A DNA stretch of 64,000 bases from contig NZ_CP022222.1 in the NCBI RefSeq assembly GCF_009930815.1, positions 1,654,501 to 1,718,500 of the forward strand. Reading direction: 5' to 3'. Position numbers and translations under genes: made by a program. The notes beneath the pieces are model-generated. The model made no database searches. It was not told the DNA's origin and saw only the letters and a program-made list of their open reading frames with translations. This document shows positions 35,958-44,023 of this stretch, in pieces (position 1 is the first letter of the stretch; each line of letters starts with the position of its first letter). The DNA comes from Bradyrhizobium sp. CCBAU 051011. Lineage in GTDB: Bacteria > Pseudomonadota > Alphaproteobacteria > Rhizobiales > Xanthobacteraceae.

Positions 35958-36746
35958 ATGATGATACGATCAACGATATCTGAAGGTGATCTCCGGACGG
36001 AACCGCGTCCCGCAGCCCAACATCAAGACGAACTGGCAGCAGAAAATGTCAGCCTGCGGCTTCTGCTCGCGCAGGCTGAGATCAATGCGCAGAATTTGCT
36101 TGCCACGGCCGGCATCGACGCCAGAGAGCGCGAGGCGGCCGACAAGCTGCAGAAGCTAATCCTCGAGGAGTTGCACCACCGCATCAAGAATACGCTCGCA
36201 ACCGTCGGCGCCATCGTTTCGCAGAGCCTGCGCGACCTGCCCGAAGCCAGGCACGCGCAGCACGCCATTGAGGGCCGGCTGCTCGCGCTCGGGCGTGCGC
36301 ACGACCTGCTTTTGCAGGCAAGATGGACCAGCGCGAACCTTGGCACGATCGTCCGCAGCGCTACCGAAGCCTTCGATAATCCCGACGAGCCGAAGTTCTC
36401 GAGTTCGGGGCCCGATATCCGGATGACGTCTGGTGCCCTCATCGCCGTCGCGATGACACTGAACGAGCTTTGCACCAACACCACGAAATTTGGCGCCTTG
36501 TCGGTCCCGCAAGGGCGAGTCGACATTAACTGGACGCTGGATGAACAGGCGCAGCGCCTCCACCTCACATGGACCGAGAAGAACGGTGCGGCAGTGCACC
36601 CGCCCAAACAGCGTAGCTTTGGGACACGGCTGATCGAGACGCTCGGCAGGCAGCTCCGCGGCGAGGTGCGACTGACCTATGCGCCGACCGGTTTCGTCTA
36701 CGCACTCGACGTGCCGATGGCTTCTCTGACTTCAGCGGCCGCATAA
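35958..36746 (+). CDS. HWE/HisKA_2-type sensor histidine kinase
   Basis: 262 residues, soluble. N-terminal coiled coil (about residues 25-70), then the dimerisation/phospho-acceptor segment EELHHRIKNTLATV (His73/His74). The ATPase domain has LNELCTNTTKFGALS (N-box), WTEKNG and SFGTRLIE. No sensor or membrane domain, so input may come through the coiled coil. This kinase class typically feeds receivers such as PhyR partners in alphaproteobacterial stress signalling; the adjacent receiver is the obvious target (inference). Confidence 0.9.
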   Translation: MMIRSTISEGDLRTEPRPAAQHQDELAAENVSLRLLLAQAEINAQNLLATAGIDAREREAADKLQKLILEELHHRIKNTLATVGAIVSQSLRDLPEARHAQHAIEGRLLALGRAHDLLLQARWTSANLGTIVRSATEAFDNPDEPKFSSSGPDIRMTSGALIAVAMTLNELCTNTTKFGALSVPQGRVDINWTLDEQAQRLHLTWTEKNGAAVHPPKQRSFGTRLIETLGRQLRGEVRLTYAPTGFVYALDVPMASLTSAAA

Positions 36747-37104
36747 GCTTGGATTCGGGTATTGCGGAAGCCAAATCGTATTTGGGAAGAACGGCCCCAG
36801 CACGGGTGCGCACTGAGGCCGTCATTCATCGGATGCCAGGGGCATAGCATCCGGTCGCCCCCAATCAATCGATCTCGGCGACAACAGTTCCAAACTGTAT
36901 TCGTGTCAGGAACAGTTGCCAGCGATGAAGCCCGTCACGCGGCGCCACACCCACGGGCGCTAATGGGATCGTGTCCGTGACATATGATGTGGTGATTTGT
37001 CACCGGTGCTCGTTATTCGACCCTCCGATCCCCATATAAAGCCTATCCTCGTCAACCATCGAGCTTGGTCAGAATGCGCGGAGACTCCAACGAAAGGACC
37101 CGGC
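36747..37104. other. 358-base gap with no visible gene
   Basis: Short mixed-frame ORFs only, none with a ribosome site and protein-like composition. No inverted repeat or terminator with a T-run found after the kinase gene. Confidence 0.5.
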
Positions 37105-37605
37105 ATGTTCAGATCTCAGCAGCATCGTGAAAAGGCAGCCGTATACGGCGAATTGATCAAGCGTTCGAGTGATCAGCGCGAAAACGACGAACTTCACAAA
37201 CTAAGGGATCGCCACTCAGCGCTCGCGGATAACGAGCAGGGACTCGCCGATGACTACGACAGCGCCGTAAACGCAACCGGACAGAATCGCGTTCGCGGCC
37301 TGGCCCTTGCGGCCGAAGAGGAGCACATCTTGCGATGTCTCGGCGCAGCCATCATCATGCAATGGAACGCGCTGCCAAAGTCCATGCAACGGGAGATCTT
37401 TGACACCGCCGCATCGGTCGGCGAGGTATTGGAGACGGCGGCGCTTCGCGGGCAGATCGCCCGTTTTCTGCACAAGCATAAGGATTGTGCCGATCGCAAG
37501 AAGGCTTCGACGGAGGATGCGCATGGCGACGCGAAATCGCGCGCCGCGGCGCTGTCGCGATGGGACGATGAGGGAGGCGCAGTCCCCGACGGACTGCCGA
37601 GGTGA
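37105..37605 (+). CDS. Charged helical hypothetical protein with SRWDDEGGA tail
   Basis: 166 residues. N-terminal helical part (HREKAAVYGELIKRSSDQREND), a middle segment (MQWNALPKSMQREIFDTAAS), then a linker and the tail DAKSRAAALSRWDDEGGA. The tail is repeated in frame in the ORF at 40937-41056 with high DNA identity. GAAAGGACC precedes ATG 37105. No family known to me. Confidence 0.72.
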   Translation: MFRSQQHREKAAVYGELIKRSSDQRENDELHKLRDRHSALADNEQGLADDYDSAVNATGQNRVRGLALAAEEEHILRCLGAAIIMQWNALPKSMQREIFDTAASVGEVLETAALRGQIARFLHKHKDCADRKKASTEDAHGDAKSRAAALSRWDDEGGAVPDGLPR

Positions 37606-37632
37606 CCCCATTTCGGCAACGGAAGGATAGCC

Positions 37633-37890
37633 ATGTCACTTACAGAAAAGCAGAGAACGTGTGTCGGTCCGATGAGCACTCAGACGAGTCAGCACCTCAC
37701 GATTTGTGCGGCGCTTCCTCTAATGCCCACAGCAGGAGAGCATTGCGACACTTCAACAATCCGAAAACAAACAAATAGAAATGACGCCGTGCGCGCTGCG
37801 AAAGCAGAGATAAGTCGGCGCCGATCACTCAAGAAACAGCGCGAGGAGCAAACGGCTCATCTCTATTTTCGAGAATCCAGTTCACGATAA
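37633..37890 (+). CDS. Doubtful small ORF downstream of 37105 gene
   Basis: 85 residues with a GGAAGGATAG ribosome site. Its first codons (ATGTCACTTACAGAAAAG) resemble those inside the gene at 41085 (ATGTCACTGACAAAATTC), consistent with a duplicated junction. The rest has a basic C-terminal helix but does not look like any known protein. Could be a decayed copy. Confidence 0.35.
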   Translation: MSLTEKQRTCVGPMSTQTSQHLTICAALPLMPTAGEHCDTSTIRKQTNRNDAVRAAKAEISRRRSLKKQREEQTAHLYFRESSSR

Positions 37891-38063
37891 AGGGTTCGCA
37901 AATATGATAGGCCTTCCACGGTCAGACGATGCTCGTCTCGTTCTCCTTCGATATACCTTTTCATAAGATGCTTGGACAGCTGCTCCCGCACACCTTGCAG
38001 CTCGGCGCGATCGGCGAGGGCCCCATAAATATTCAGCGCGCGGTCAACTGGCAGTATGTTCAT
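37863..38063 (-). CDS. Small hypothetical protein, 66 residues
   Basis: NIYGALADRAELQGVREQLS then KRYIEGERDEHRLTVEGLSYLRTLYRELD: an all-helical charged protein that looks like a compact winged-helix or coiled-coil unit. AGAGGA lies five bases before the ATG. Overlaps the end of the doubtful ORF 37633-37890 on the other strand. Confidence 0.68.
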   Translation of the reverse strand: MNILPVDRALNIYGALADRAELQGVREQLSKHLMKRYIEGERDEHRLTVEGLSYLRTLYRELDSRK

Positions 38064-38208
38064 CGGATTCCTCTAGGATATTTGGGCATTCAAGTAACGG
38101 GATGCTCAATCGTTCCCAAAATAGACGCTTAACGCCGCAACTTCTGTTGTCCTGATGTGACCTTAACGCGGCATGGATCGCCTTCCCGCCCAAGGCATCC
38201 TTCAATAG

Positions 38209-38224
38209 TGGTCAATATTGACCA
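38209..38224. promoter_or_regulatory. 16-base perfect palindrome TGGTCAATATTGACCA
   Basis: An operator-like palindrome 97 bases before the zinc-ribbon start. The half-site ATTGACCA recurs as AATTGACCAG at 39874 and 40338 and as AATTGAACAG at 39922, all upstream of small genes in this region. Confidence 0.55.
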
Positions 38225-38271
38225 GCCCCGCATTGGTGTTTGGGGTAAGACAGGCTCCGCCCGAATGGGCA

Positions 38272-38304
38272 ATCGGCGACAGAGAGATCGATAATGCTCC
38301 CGCC
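38272..38304 (+). promoter_or_regulatory. Conserved leader motif, copy B
   Basis: ATCGGCGACAGAGAG then CTCCCGCC, 16 bases before ATG 38321. The hairpin over the GAGGGA ribosome site is weaker here than in copies A and C (only CCC/GGG). Confidence 0.55.
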
Positions 38305-38320
38305 CAAATACGAGGGAAGC

Positions 38321-38503
38321 ATGATGTCATCTATCCAACCAAACCCATTATACAGCCGCGCGGAAATCGGAATTCTTCCGTGTTCCAAGTGCGGCAAGCC
38401 TATGCGGTTGGCTTGCATCGAGCCTGCTCGACCCGGTCATGAAGTCCGCACCTTCGAGTGCCCGGAATGCAAGACGACTGGGAGTTTTGCGGTCGCGATC
38501 TAG
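38321..38503 (+). CDS. Zinc-ribbon microprotein 1
   Basis: 60 residues. Two CxxC pairs, CSKCGK and CPECKT, 28 residues apart: a rubredoxin/zinc-ribbon knuckle pair. Ribosome site GAGGGA. An in-frame ATG at 38294 lies inside the conserved leader motif, so 38321 is preferred. Related to the protein at 40011-40229 (shared CxxC, RTFEC segment). Could be a small redox or nucleic-acid-binding protein. Confidence 0.7.
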   Translation: MMSSIQPNPLYSRAEIGILPCSKCGKPMRLACIEPARPGHEVRTFECPECKTTGSFAVAI

Positions 38504-38759
38504 CCGCGACTAGTCCAGTTTTGCGACCTGTTGGGTCCGGATCTGGCTTCGCTTTTTGTTGACCGCTCCATTGGTTATCCGCACCGAATGCTCTTCGGCC
38601 GCTTGATCTCACATGCCATTTCCATGAAGCGCGAGATTGCTCAGGGCGGGGCTCCCTGTTCCATGCTGCTGCGAAAAGCCCCGGCGTGCGGCACTTTTAC
38701 TTCAAACGCCGCCGGCGTGAATGGTAAGGTAGACATCCCACTGCGGGACGAAACGGGAC

Positions 38760-39440
38760 ATGCCAAACAATACCAACCAAGCAATATTTGATCCCAAGGA
38801 ATTTCTCGCCAAGGTCGGCGAAGGGAAGACCATCCTTGAATTTCGCAAGGACGAGATCGTCTTTGCGCAGGGCGACGTGGCAGATACGGTCTTCTACATT
38901 CAAAAAGGCCGGGTCAAGGTTGTCGTCATATCCGAGCAGGGCAAGGAAGCCGTGGTCGGCATTTTGGAGCCGGGCCAGTTCTTTGGCGAAGGCTGCATGA
39001 ACGGCCATTCGCTGCGTATCGCCACGGCGACGGCGCTGGAGGAGTGCCTGGTCACCGCGATAACGAAGACGGCCATGCTTGCGGCACTACACGATCAACC
39101 AAAGTTTTCCGAGTTGTTCATGACTTATCTGCTGACCCGCAATAGCCGGATTGAAGAGGATCTGATCGACCAGCTCTTCAACTCCAGTGAGAAACGGCTG
39201 GCGCGCCTGCTGCTCCTGCTGGCGAATTTCGGCAAGGAGGGCAGCCCTCAGCCGATCAGTCCGGGTATTAGCCAGGAAACATTGGCCGAAATGATTGGAA
39301 CGACGCGATCCCGCGTCAGCTTCTTCATGAACAAATTCCGCAAGCTTGGCTTCATCAGCTACAACGGGAAAATCGAGGTCAACAGTTCATTGCTGAACGC
39401 GGTCTTGTACGACAAGCCCGAGATCAAGCGCGAGCCCTGA
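38760..39440 (+). CDS. Crp/Fnr family transcriptional regulator
   Basis: 226 residues. Cyclic-nucleotide-type jelly roll (GKTILEFRKDEIVFAQGDVADTVFYIQKGRVKV, GILEPGQFFGEGCM), long dimer helix, and a C-terminal winged helix (ISQETLAEMIGTTRSRVSFFMNKFRKLGFI). No Cys cluster of FNR/FixK type, so not an oxygen Fe-S sensor. Possibly the regulator of the adjacent small stress genes (inference). Confidence 0.93.
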   Translation: MPNNTNQAIFDPKEFLAKVGEGKTILEFRKDEIVFAQGDVADTVFYIQKGRVKVVVISEQGKEAVVGILEPGQFFGEGCMNGHSLRIATATALEECLVTAITKTAMLAALHDQPKFSELFMTYLLTRNSRIEEDLIDQLFNSSEKRLARLLLLLANFGKEGSPQPISPGISQETLAEMIGTTRSRVSFFMNKFRKLGFISYNGKIEVNSSLLNAVLYDKPEIKREP

Positions 39441-39516
39441 GCTGATATCTCGTCGCGTCATCGATCGCCACTTCTGTTGCGGAACCAGACCTCGCCCGGC
39501 GCGAGCGGCGTCGTAT

Positions 39517-39810
39517 CTATCGACGCCACCAGCTCCTTTGCCACCCCCATCCGCCGCCTCGAACGAGGCGCACGATGAACAGGAGCAGTACGGCACCGAT
39601 TGTGGCGTTGACGATTGCGCTGATCAATCCGGTCCCGACATGGATCCCGAGTTGTGGCAGCAACCAGCTTCCAATAAAGGCACCCAGGATTCCGACGACA
39701 AGGTCGCCGATGAGTCCGAAGCCGGTCCCTTGCACGATCTGGCCGGCGAGCCAGCCGGCAACGAGGCCAACAAACAATATGACCAACAGGCTTTCGCTCG
39801 ACATGTGCAT
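39517..39810 (-). CDS. GlsB/YeaQ/YmgE family membrane protein
   Basis: 97 residues, three transmembrane helices: LLVILFVGLVAGWLAGQIV, GLIGDLVVGILGAFIGSWLLP, AIVNATIGAVLLLFIV. This is the transglycosylase-associated small membrane family, commonly induced by stress. Function unknown. ATG 39810 or 39804. Confidence 0.88.
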   Translation of the reverse strand: MHMSSESLLVILFVGLVAGWLAGQIVQGTGFGLIGDLVVGILGAFIGSWLLPQLGIHVGTGLISAIVNATIGAVLLLFIVRLVRGGGWGWQRSWWRR

Positions 39811-39914
39811 TTGGTGACCTCGCGGTTTGCCCGAGAGGAAGCATCACCAACTGGCTTGCTGCTGTCTGTATCGAATTGACCAGTCGGCTGCACGGCGCCT
39901 AAATTTTTTGGGAA

Positions 39915-39931
39915 TGAGCAAAATTGAACAG
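39915..39931 (+). promoter_or_regulatory. Shared upstream motif TGAGCAAAATTGAACAG
   Basis: 17 bases, 15 of them identical to TGAGCAGAATTGACCAG at 40331-40347. Stands 80 bases before the second zinc-ribbon gene; the other copy stands upstream of the gene at 40692. Confidence 0.5.
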
Positions 39932-40010
39932 TGGGGTCAGTCCGACTTGCGCCATGCTGGTTCAATCACCCTGTCAACGGCGTCCACCGGAAATCGCAAG
40001 GGAATGCACC

Positions 40011-40229
40011 ATGCCAGAACTACATACGCGCCCCGAGCCTTGCCTGCTTCCGATCCGCCGGCCCGGATGTCCGAAATGCGAAAGCCGCATGATGCTGGCG
40101 GCGATTATGCCTGGCCTGGAAGGCTTTGAGCTGCGCACCTTTGAATGCAGGAAATGCGACCACAGCTTCACCGACGCGGTCGCCAAGGACCCGATGAGGT
40201 CTCAGCCCGCTGCATTGCCGGCGGGTTGA
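40011..40229 (+). CDS. Zinc-ribbon microprotein 2
   Basis: 72 residues. CPKCES and CRKCDH form a CxxC/CxxC zinc ribbon; FELRTFECRKC parallels HEVRTFECPEC in the protein at 38321. AAGGGA lies ten bases before ATG 40011. A paralogue of the first microprotein, placed on the other side of the Crp/Fnr gene. Confidence 0.72.
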   Translation: MPELHTRPEPCLLPIRRPGCPKCESRMMLAAIMPGLEGFELRTFECRKCDHSFTDAVAKDPMRSQPAALPAG

Positions 40230-40691
40230 AGCCGCCGACCTAGACGCCGTCCACTGGGGGCGCGCCTTGCAGCGCCCACTCATCTCACGGCCGCGCTGAC
40301 ATGCGCTCCGGTTCATTAATTTTTCGAAAGTGAGCAGAATTGACCAGCGGCGGGAGAGCAGGAGGCCGATGGTGTTCCTCGTGACGTGGCAGAGAACCTT
40401 GCCGAAACGGCTGTGGCCGAGGAGTTATAATTCGAAACCATTTGGCTTCGTGCCTGCACGGTCATCCTAAACGGCACACCCGGCAAAGCCGATCCAGTTA
40501 GCTTTGGGGCGGGCCAACCGCTTGTGGCAGATGTCCAAGTCCTCGAATTAAATTCAGACTGTATGCACTAGTGCTCTTATATTCGATGGACAGGATACCC
40601 ATCTTCATATCATCGCCGCCCCTTACGTGGTATCTATCGGCGACTGAGAGACAGTTGCGCTCCCGCCTTACGCGAAAGAGGGCGCAGAGCG
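40230..40691. other. 460-base gap with two regulatory motifs
   Basis: Contains TGAGCAGAATTGACCAG at 40331-40347 and leader motif C at its end. An acidic peptide-like frame ending near 40430 (reading DVAENLAETAVAEEL) has no start codon and may be a gene remnant. Nothing else is recognisable. Confidence 0.5.
40636..40684 (+). promoter_or_regulatory. Conserved leader motif, copy C
   Basis: ATCGGCGACTGAGAG then CTCCCGCC (40660-40667). CGCCTT (40664-40669) pairs with AGGGCG (40679-40684), with one U-G wobble relative to copy A, again covering the ribosome binding site, seven bases before ATG 40692. Confidence 0.6.
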
Positions 40692-40916
40692 ATGCAGAAC
40701 CGACGACACCGGTCCACACAGTACCGATACCGTTTCGCAAAGACGCAGCCTCTTGAAGAGCGGCTAATTGAACACGCAACGCGGCTGCGTGATGAAGCCA
40801 AATCGCTTCCGCCTGGTGTCGTGCGCGAGGCGATTCTAAGGCGGGCTGGGCAGGCGGAAGCTGGCGCGCACATGAGCCAGTGGCTACGCTCGCCTGATTC
40901 AAAGAGTAACGCGTAA
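40692..40916 (+). CDS. Small basic helical protein
   Basis: 74 residues: EERLIEHATRLRDEAKSLPPGVVREAILRRAGQAEAGAHMSQWLRSP. I recognise this LR-EA-LPPG-RE-LLR-A-Q-E-A-HMSEWL pattern from many small Bradyrhizobium proteins, which suggests a real family without assigned role. Preceded by leader motif C. Confidence 0.72.
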   Translation: MQNRRHRSTQYRYRFAKTQPLEERLIEHATRLRDEAKSLPPGVVREAILRRAGQAEAGAHMSQWLRSPDSKSNA

Positions 40917-40936
40917 TCTGCAAAGCATTAAGAACC

Positions 40937-41056
40937 ATGCCGGCCCACAAGACGGCTTCGAGTGAGGATGCGCATGGCGACGCCAAATCGCGCGCCGCGG
41001 CTCTGTCGCGATGGCACGACGAGGGAGGCGCAGACCCCGGCGGACTGCCGCGGTGA
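40937..41056 (+). CDS. 39-residue ORF made of the SRWxDEGGA tail module
   Basis: Reads MPAHKTASSEDAHGDAKSRA and on through ALSRWHDEGGADPGGLPR. It is the C-terminal tail of the 37105-37605 protein, with about 88 percent DNA identity over 105 bases. No strong ribosome site. Either a gene remnant or an independent mini-protein that uses the same tail. Confidence 0.5.
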   Translation: MPAHKTASSEDAHGDAKSRAAALSRWHDEGGADPGGLPR

Positions 41057-41084
41057 ACCAACGCCTGCAACAGGAGGATTCCCG

Positions 41085-41471
41085 ATGTCACGTAAAAATA
41101 TGTCACTGACAAAATTCGCCATCGATGACGGCCCGCACAACATGGACGGGCTGCGGCTTCTCGCGCGGGACGGAGCTGAGCGGATCGAGGCTTTCATAGG
41201 CCGGAAGGTGATGGACGTCTGGGTCGAATCCATCGAGCACCGGGGAAGCCGGCAGAGTCTGTTCCGCGATCAGTACAACGCGTTGGGCAAGCGCAATCTT
41301 ACGGCTATCGAGCGGATCGTGACCGCGAAATACCAGCGCGGCGCCGCTCACAACCGTCAGCATCCCTATGTCGAGGTGCTGTTCTCGGATATCACTGAAA
41401 GCGGCGAGGAACTGGATCTCGGCGGCCTTATACGCCTGCCCTTGCCGCCGGAATTTGTCAGGCTGGGTTAA
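41085..41471 (+). CDS. Hypothetical protein, 128 residues
   Basis: AGGAGG seven bases before ATG 41085 gives strong start support. MSLTKFAIDDGPHNMDGLRLLARDGAERIEAFIGRKVMDVWV then VEVLFSDITESGEELDLGG. Compact alpha/beta composition; no family recognised. The upstream junction resembles that at 37606-37650, pointing to a local duplication. Confidence 0.75.
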   Translation: MSRKNMSLTKFAIDDGPHNMDGLRLLARDGAERIEAFIGRKVMDVWVESIEHRGSRQSLFRDQYNALGKRNLTAIERIVTAKYQRGAAHNRQHPYVEVLFSDITESGEELDLGGLIRLPLPPEFVRLG

Positions 41472-41607
41472 GCCCAGTCGAACGTACGACACTCCGACGA
41501 TGTCTGGAAGTATCCGCCGGATTTTCCGCGATGCCGCGCCTCAGCACGGCCGACGCCCTCTCGCCGTCCGGACCGACCAAACATCACAACCAGCAAAAGG
41601 ACCGCAG

Positions 41608-41835
41608 ATGAAAAAGCCCATTCTCTCGATTGAAGAACCCGAGCCGAAAAAGGCAGCGCGAGCCGACCGGCCTCCTACCGAAGGTTTCGTGACGGTTGTC
41701 GACGGCCATTTCAAGTCAGAATTCAATACAGCGGAGGCTGCCGAAGCAGCGGGCAGAAAACTGAAGACGGCTTATCCGATGCTCCAGATTGAAATCTACG
41801 ATGCCGCCACCCAGGTCCGCACGTTGTTGAGTTAG
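41608..41835 (+). CDS. Small hypothetical protein, 75 residues
   Basis: MKKPILSIEEPEPKKAARAD then a compact part FVTVVDGHFKSEFNTAEAAEAAGRKLKTAYPMLQIEIYDA. AAAAGGACC precedes ATG 41608. Likely a small alpha-beta protein; no family recognised. Confidence 0.7.
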   Translation: MKKPILSIEEPEPKKAARADRPPTEGFVTVVDGHFKSEFNTAEAAEAAGRKLKTAYPMLQIEIYDAATQVRTLLS

Positions 41836-41882
41836 CCTCCGGCCGCGTGCGGCAATCCGTTCACGCCTGCAGTCGAGCCACC

Positions 41883-42878
41883 CTATTCCACGCCCGCCTC
41901 ATGCGGAGTGAACTGGTAGACCGAGGAGCAGAACTCGCAGGTCACCACCACCTTGTCGTCCTTGACCATCTCGGCGCGATCCTTGGGCGCGAAGCTTTTC
42001 AGCATCGCCGACACCGCCTCCCGCGAGCAGGAGCATTGCGCGCGCAGGGGCAGCGGCGTGAACACGCGCACGCCGCGCTCGTGAAACAAGCGATATAGCA
42101 GCCGCTCGCCCGACAGATCGGGATCGATCAGTTCGACGTCCTCGACGGTGCCGATCAGCGACTGGCCCTCGACCCAGGCATCGTCCTCGGCAACGGTGTG
42201 CGTCACCGTACCGTCAGGCGCATCACCCGGATGCAGATCGGCCTGCCGCGCCCGCTCGGGCGACTTCGGCAGGAATTGCAGCAGCATGCCGCCAGCGCGC
42301 CAGCGATGCTTGCCGCCGCCGCGCAATTCCTCGCCGACCGCGAGCCGCACGCGGGTCGGGATCTGTTCGGAGCGCAGGAAATATTCATGCGCCGCGTCTT
42401 CCAGGCTGCCGCCGTCGAGCGCGACGAGACCCTGATAGCGGCTCATGTCCGCGCCCTGGTCGATGGTCATGGCGAGATGGCCCTTGCCGAGCAGCGCGCC
42501 CGAACTCTGGCCGTCCTTCAGCCGCCGCGTGTCATAGCGCGCATAGGCGCGCAGCCGATCCGGCGACTGGAAATCCACGATCAGGAACGACACCGGGCCG
42601 TCGGTCTGCGTCTGCAGGATGAAGCGGCCTTCGAATTTCAACGCCGTGCCGAGCAGCGTCGCCAGCACGATCGCCTCGCCGAGCAGTTTGCCGACCGGCG
42701 CCGGATAATCGTGCTTGGTCAGGATGTCGTCGAGCGCCGGGCCGAGCCGGGTCAGCCGTCCGCGCAGATCGAGCGAGGCGACCTCGAACGGCAGCACCGC
42801 GTCATCGACGGGAACGGACGAGGGCGCGCGAACGGGCGCCTCGGGTGTGATTTTGATGTCGGGGGAATCTGAAACCAT
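41883..42878 (-). CDS. hslO: Hsp33 redox-regulated chaperone
   Basis: 331 residues. Hsp33 holds unfolding proteins when oxidised. The C-terminal zinc switch is intact: CSC in AQCSCSRE and CEFC in VVTCEFCSS. The body has FILQTQTDGPVSFLIVDFQSPDRLRAYARYD and GKGHLAMTIDQGADMSRYQG as in the family. Alphaproteobacterial members carry the extended Pro-rich N-terminus seen here. A stretch encoding AMLKSFAPKDRA is partly repeated in the 33001-33655 tract. Confidence 0.95.
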   Translation of the reverse strand: MVSDSPDIKITPEAPVRAPSSVPVDDAVLPFEVASLDLRGRLTRLGPALDDILTKHDYPAPVGKLLGEAIVLATLLGTALKFEGRFILQTQTDGPVSFLIVDFQSPDRLRAYARYDTRRLKDGQSSGALLGKGHLAMTIDQGADMSRYQGLVALDGGSLEDAAHEYFLRSEQIPTRVRLAVGEELRGGGKHRWRAGGMLLQFLPKSPERARQADLHPGDAPDGTVTHTVAEDDAWVEGQSLIGTVEDVELIDPDLSGERLLYRLFHERGVRVFTPLPLRAQCSCSREAVSAMLKSFAPKDRAEMVKDDKVVVTCEFCSSVYQFTPHEAGVE

Positions 42879-42948
42879 GGCGCTCTATCTGGGGTCGGCA
42901 AGAGAAAAGTGAAGGGGGTGAAGAGCGGCGAAACTTTCTCCACGCGTC

Positions 42949-43086
42949 GTCCCTGCGAAAGCAGGGACCCATAACCACAGGCGTTTATCGTCACGAACGA
43001 TGTCTGCCATACCGCGCAAAGAACGCGAGATCACGCGGTATGGGTCCCTGCTCCCGTGCGCAATCGCGCACTAGGCAGGGACGACA
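42949..43086. repeat. Inverted repeat GTCGTCCCTGCGAAAGCAGG
   Basis: The left arm GTCGTCCCTGCGAAAGCAGG leads to ATGGGTCCCTGCTCCC and AGGCAGGGACGAC on the right, between hslO and argF. A further copy of its left arm is at 63935-63984. Confidence 0.82.
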
Positions 43087-43093
43087 TCAAGGC

Positions 43094-44023
43094 CTACGCC
43101 ACTTCGTTGAAACACCAGGCCAGAATGCCCTTTTGCGCGTGCAGGCGATTTTCGGCCTCGTCGAACACCACCGATTGCGGGCCGTCGATCACCTCATCGG
43201 TGACCTCCTCGCCGCGATGGGCGGGCAGGCAGTGCATGAAGATCGCGTCCTTGCTGGCCAGCGACATCAGCTTCTCATTGACCTGATAGGGCTTCAGCAC
43301 GTTGTGGCGGTGCTCGCCCTCCTTGTCGCCCATCGAGACCCAGGTGTCGGTGACGACGCAATCGGCGCCGCGCACGGCGGCTTCCGGATCGGTACCAAGC
43401 ACGATCGGCGCGCCGGTCGCCTTGATCCAGTCGCGCATCACCTTTTTCGGCGCAAGCTCCGGCGGGGTCGCGACATTGAGCTGGAACTTGAAACGCTCGG
43501 CCGCGTGCGCCCAGGACGCCAGCACGTTGTTGTCGTCGCCGGTCCAGGCCACGGTCTTGCCCTCGATCGGCCCGCGATGCTCTTCGAAGGTCATCAGGTC
43601 GGCCATCACCTGGCAGGGGTGCGAGCGCCGCGTCAGGCCGTTGATCACGGGCACGGTGGCGTGCGCGGCAAGCTCGAGCAGCGCATCGTGGTTGAGGATG
43701 CGGATCATGATCGCATCGACATAGCGCGACAGCACGCGCGCGGTGTCGGCGATGGTCTCGCCGCGGCCGAGCTGCATCTCCGCGCCCGTCAGCATGATCG
43801 ACTCGCCGCCGAGCTGGCGCATGCCGACGTCGAACGAGACGCGCGTGCGGGTCGAGGGACGTTCGAAGATCATCGCCAGCGTCTTGCCTTCGAGCGGCTT
43901 CTTGCCCTTTTCATGAGCCTTGAGCTTCGCCTTCATGTCGGCGCCCAGCGCCAGCATGTTGCGCAGCTCCTTTGGCGGCAACTCGTTGATGTCGAGGAAA
44001 TGGCGGACGGACTTGCTCATCAT
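43094..44023 (-). CDS. argF: Ornithine carbamoyltransferase
   Basis: 309 residues; forms citrulline from ornithine and carbamoyl phosphate in arginine synthesis. Carbamoyl-phosphate loop [24 protein letters not shown], and the ornithine site [12 protein letters not shown] are present. Its ATG overlaps the argD stop, so both are translated from one mRNA. Confidence 0.96.
   Translation of the reverse strand: MMSKSVRHFLDINELPPKELRNMLALGADMKAKLKAHEKGKKPLEGKTLAMIFERPSTRTRVSFDVGMRQLGGESIMLTGAEMQLGRGETIADTARVLSRYVDAIMIRILNHDALLELAAHATVPVINGLTRRSHPCQVMADLMTFEEHRGPIEGKTVAWTGDDNNVLASWAHAAERFKFQLNVATPPELAPKKVMRDWIKATGAPIVLGTDPEAAVRGADCVVTDTWVSMGDKEGEHRHNVLKPYQVNEKLMSLASKDAIFMHCLPAHRGEEVTDEVIDGPQSVVFDEAENRLHAQKGILAWCFNEVA

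Noticed and set aside
38209..38224. FNR/FixK box reading of the TGGTCAATATTGACCA palindrome
   Set aside because: FNR-type boxes are TTGAT-N4-ATCAA; here the half-sites point the other way.
38531..38791. 86-codon ORF upstream of the Crp/Fnr gene
   Set aside because: No ribosome site, overlaps the real start, and its composition is not protein-like.
40370..40469. Short ORF after an AGGAGG at 40360
   Set aside because: The peptide is short and basic without features; an acidic peptide in another frame looks more protein-like but lacks a start, so at most a gene remnant.
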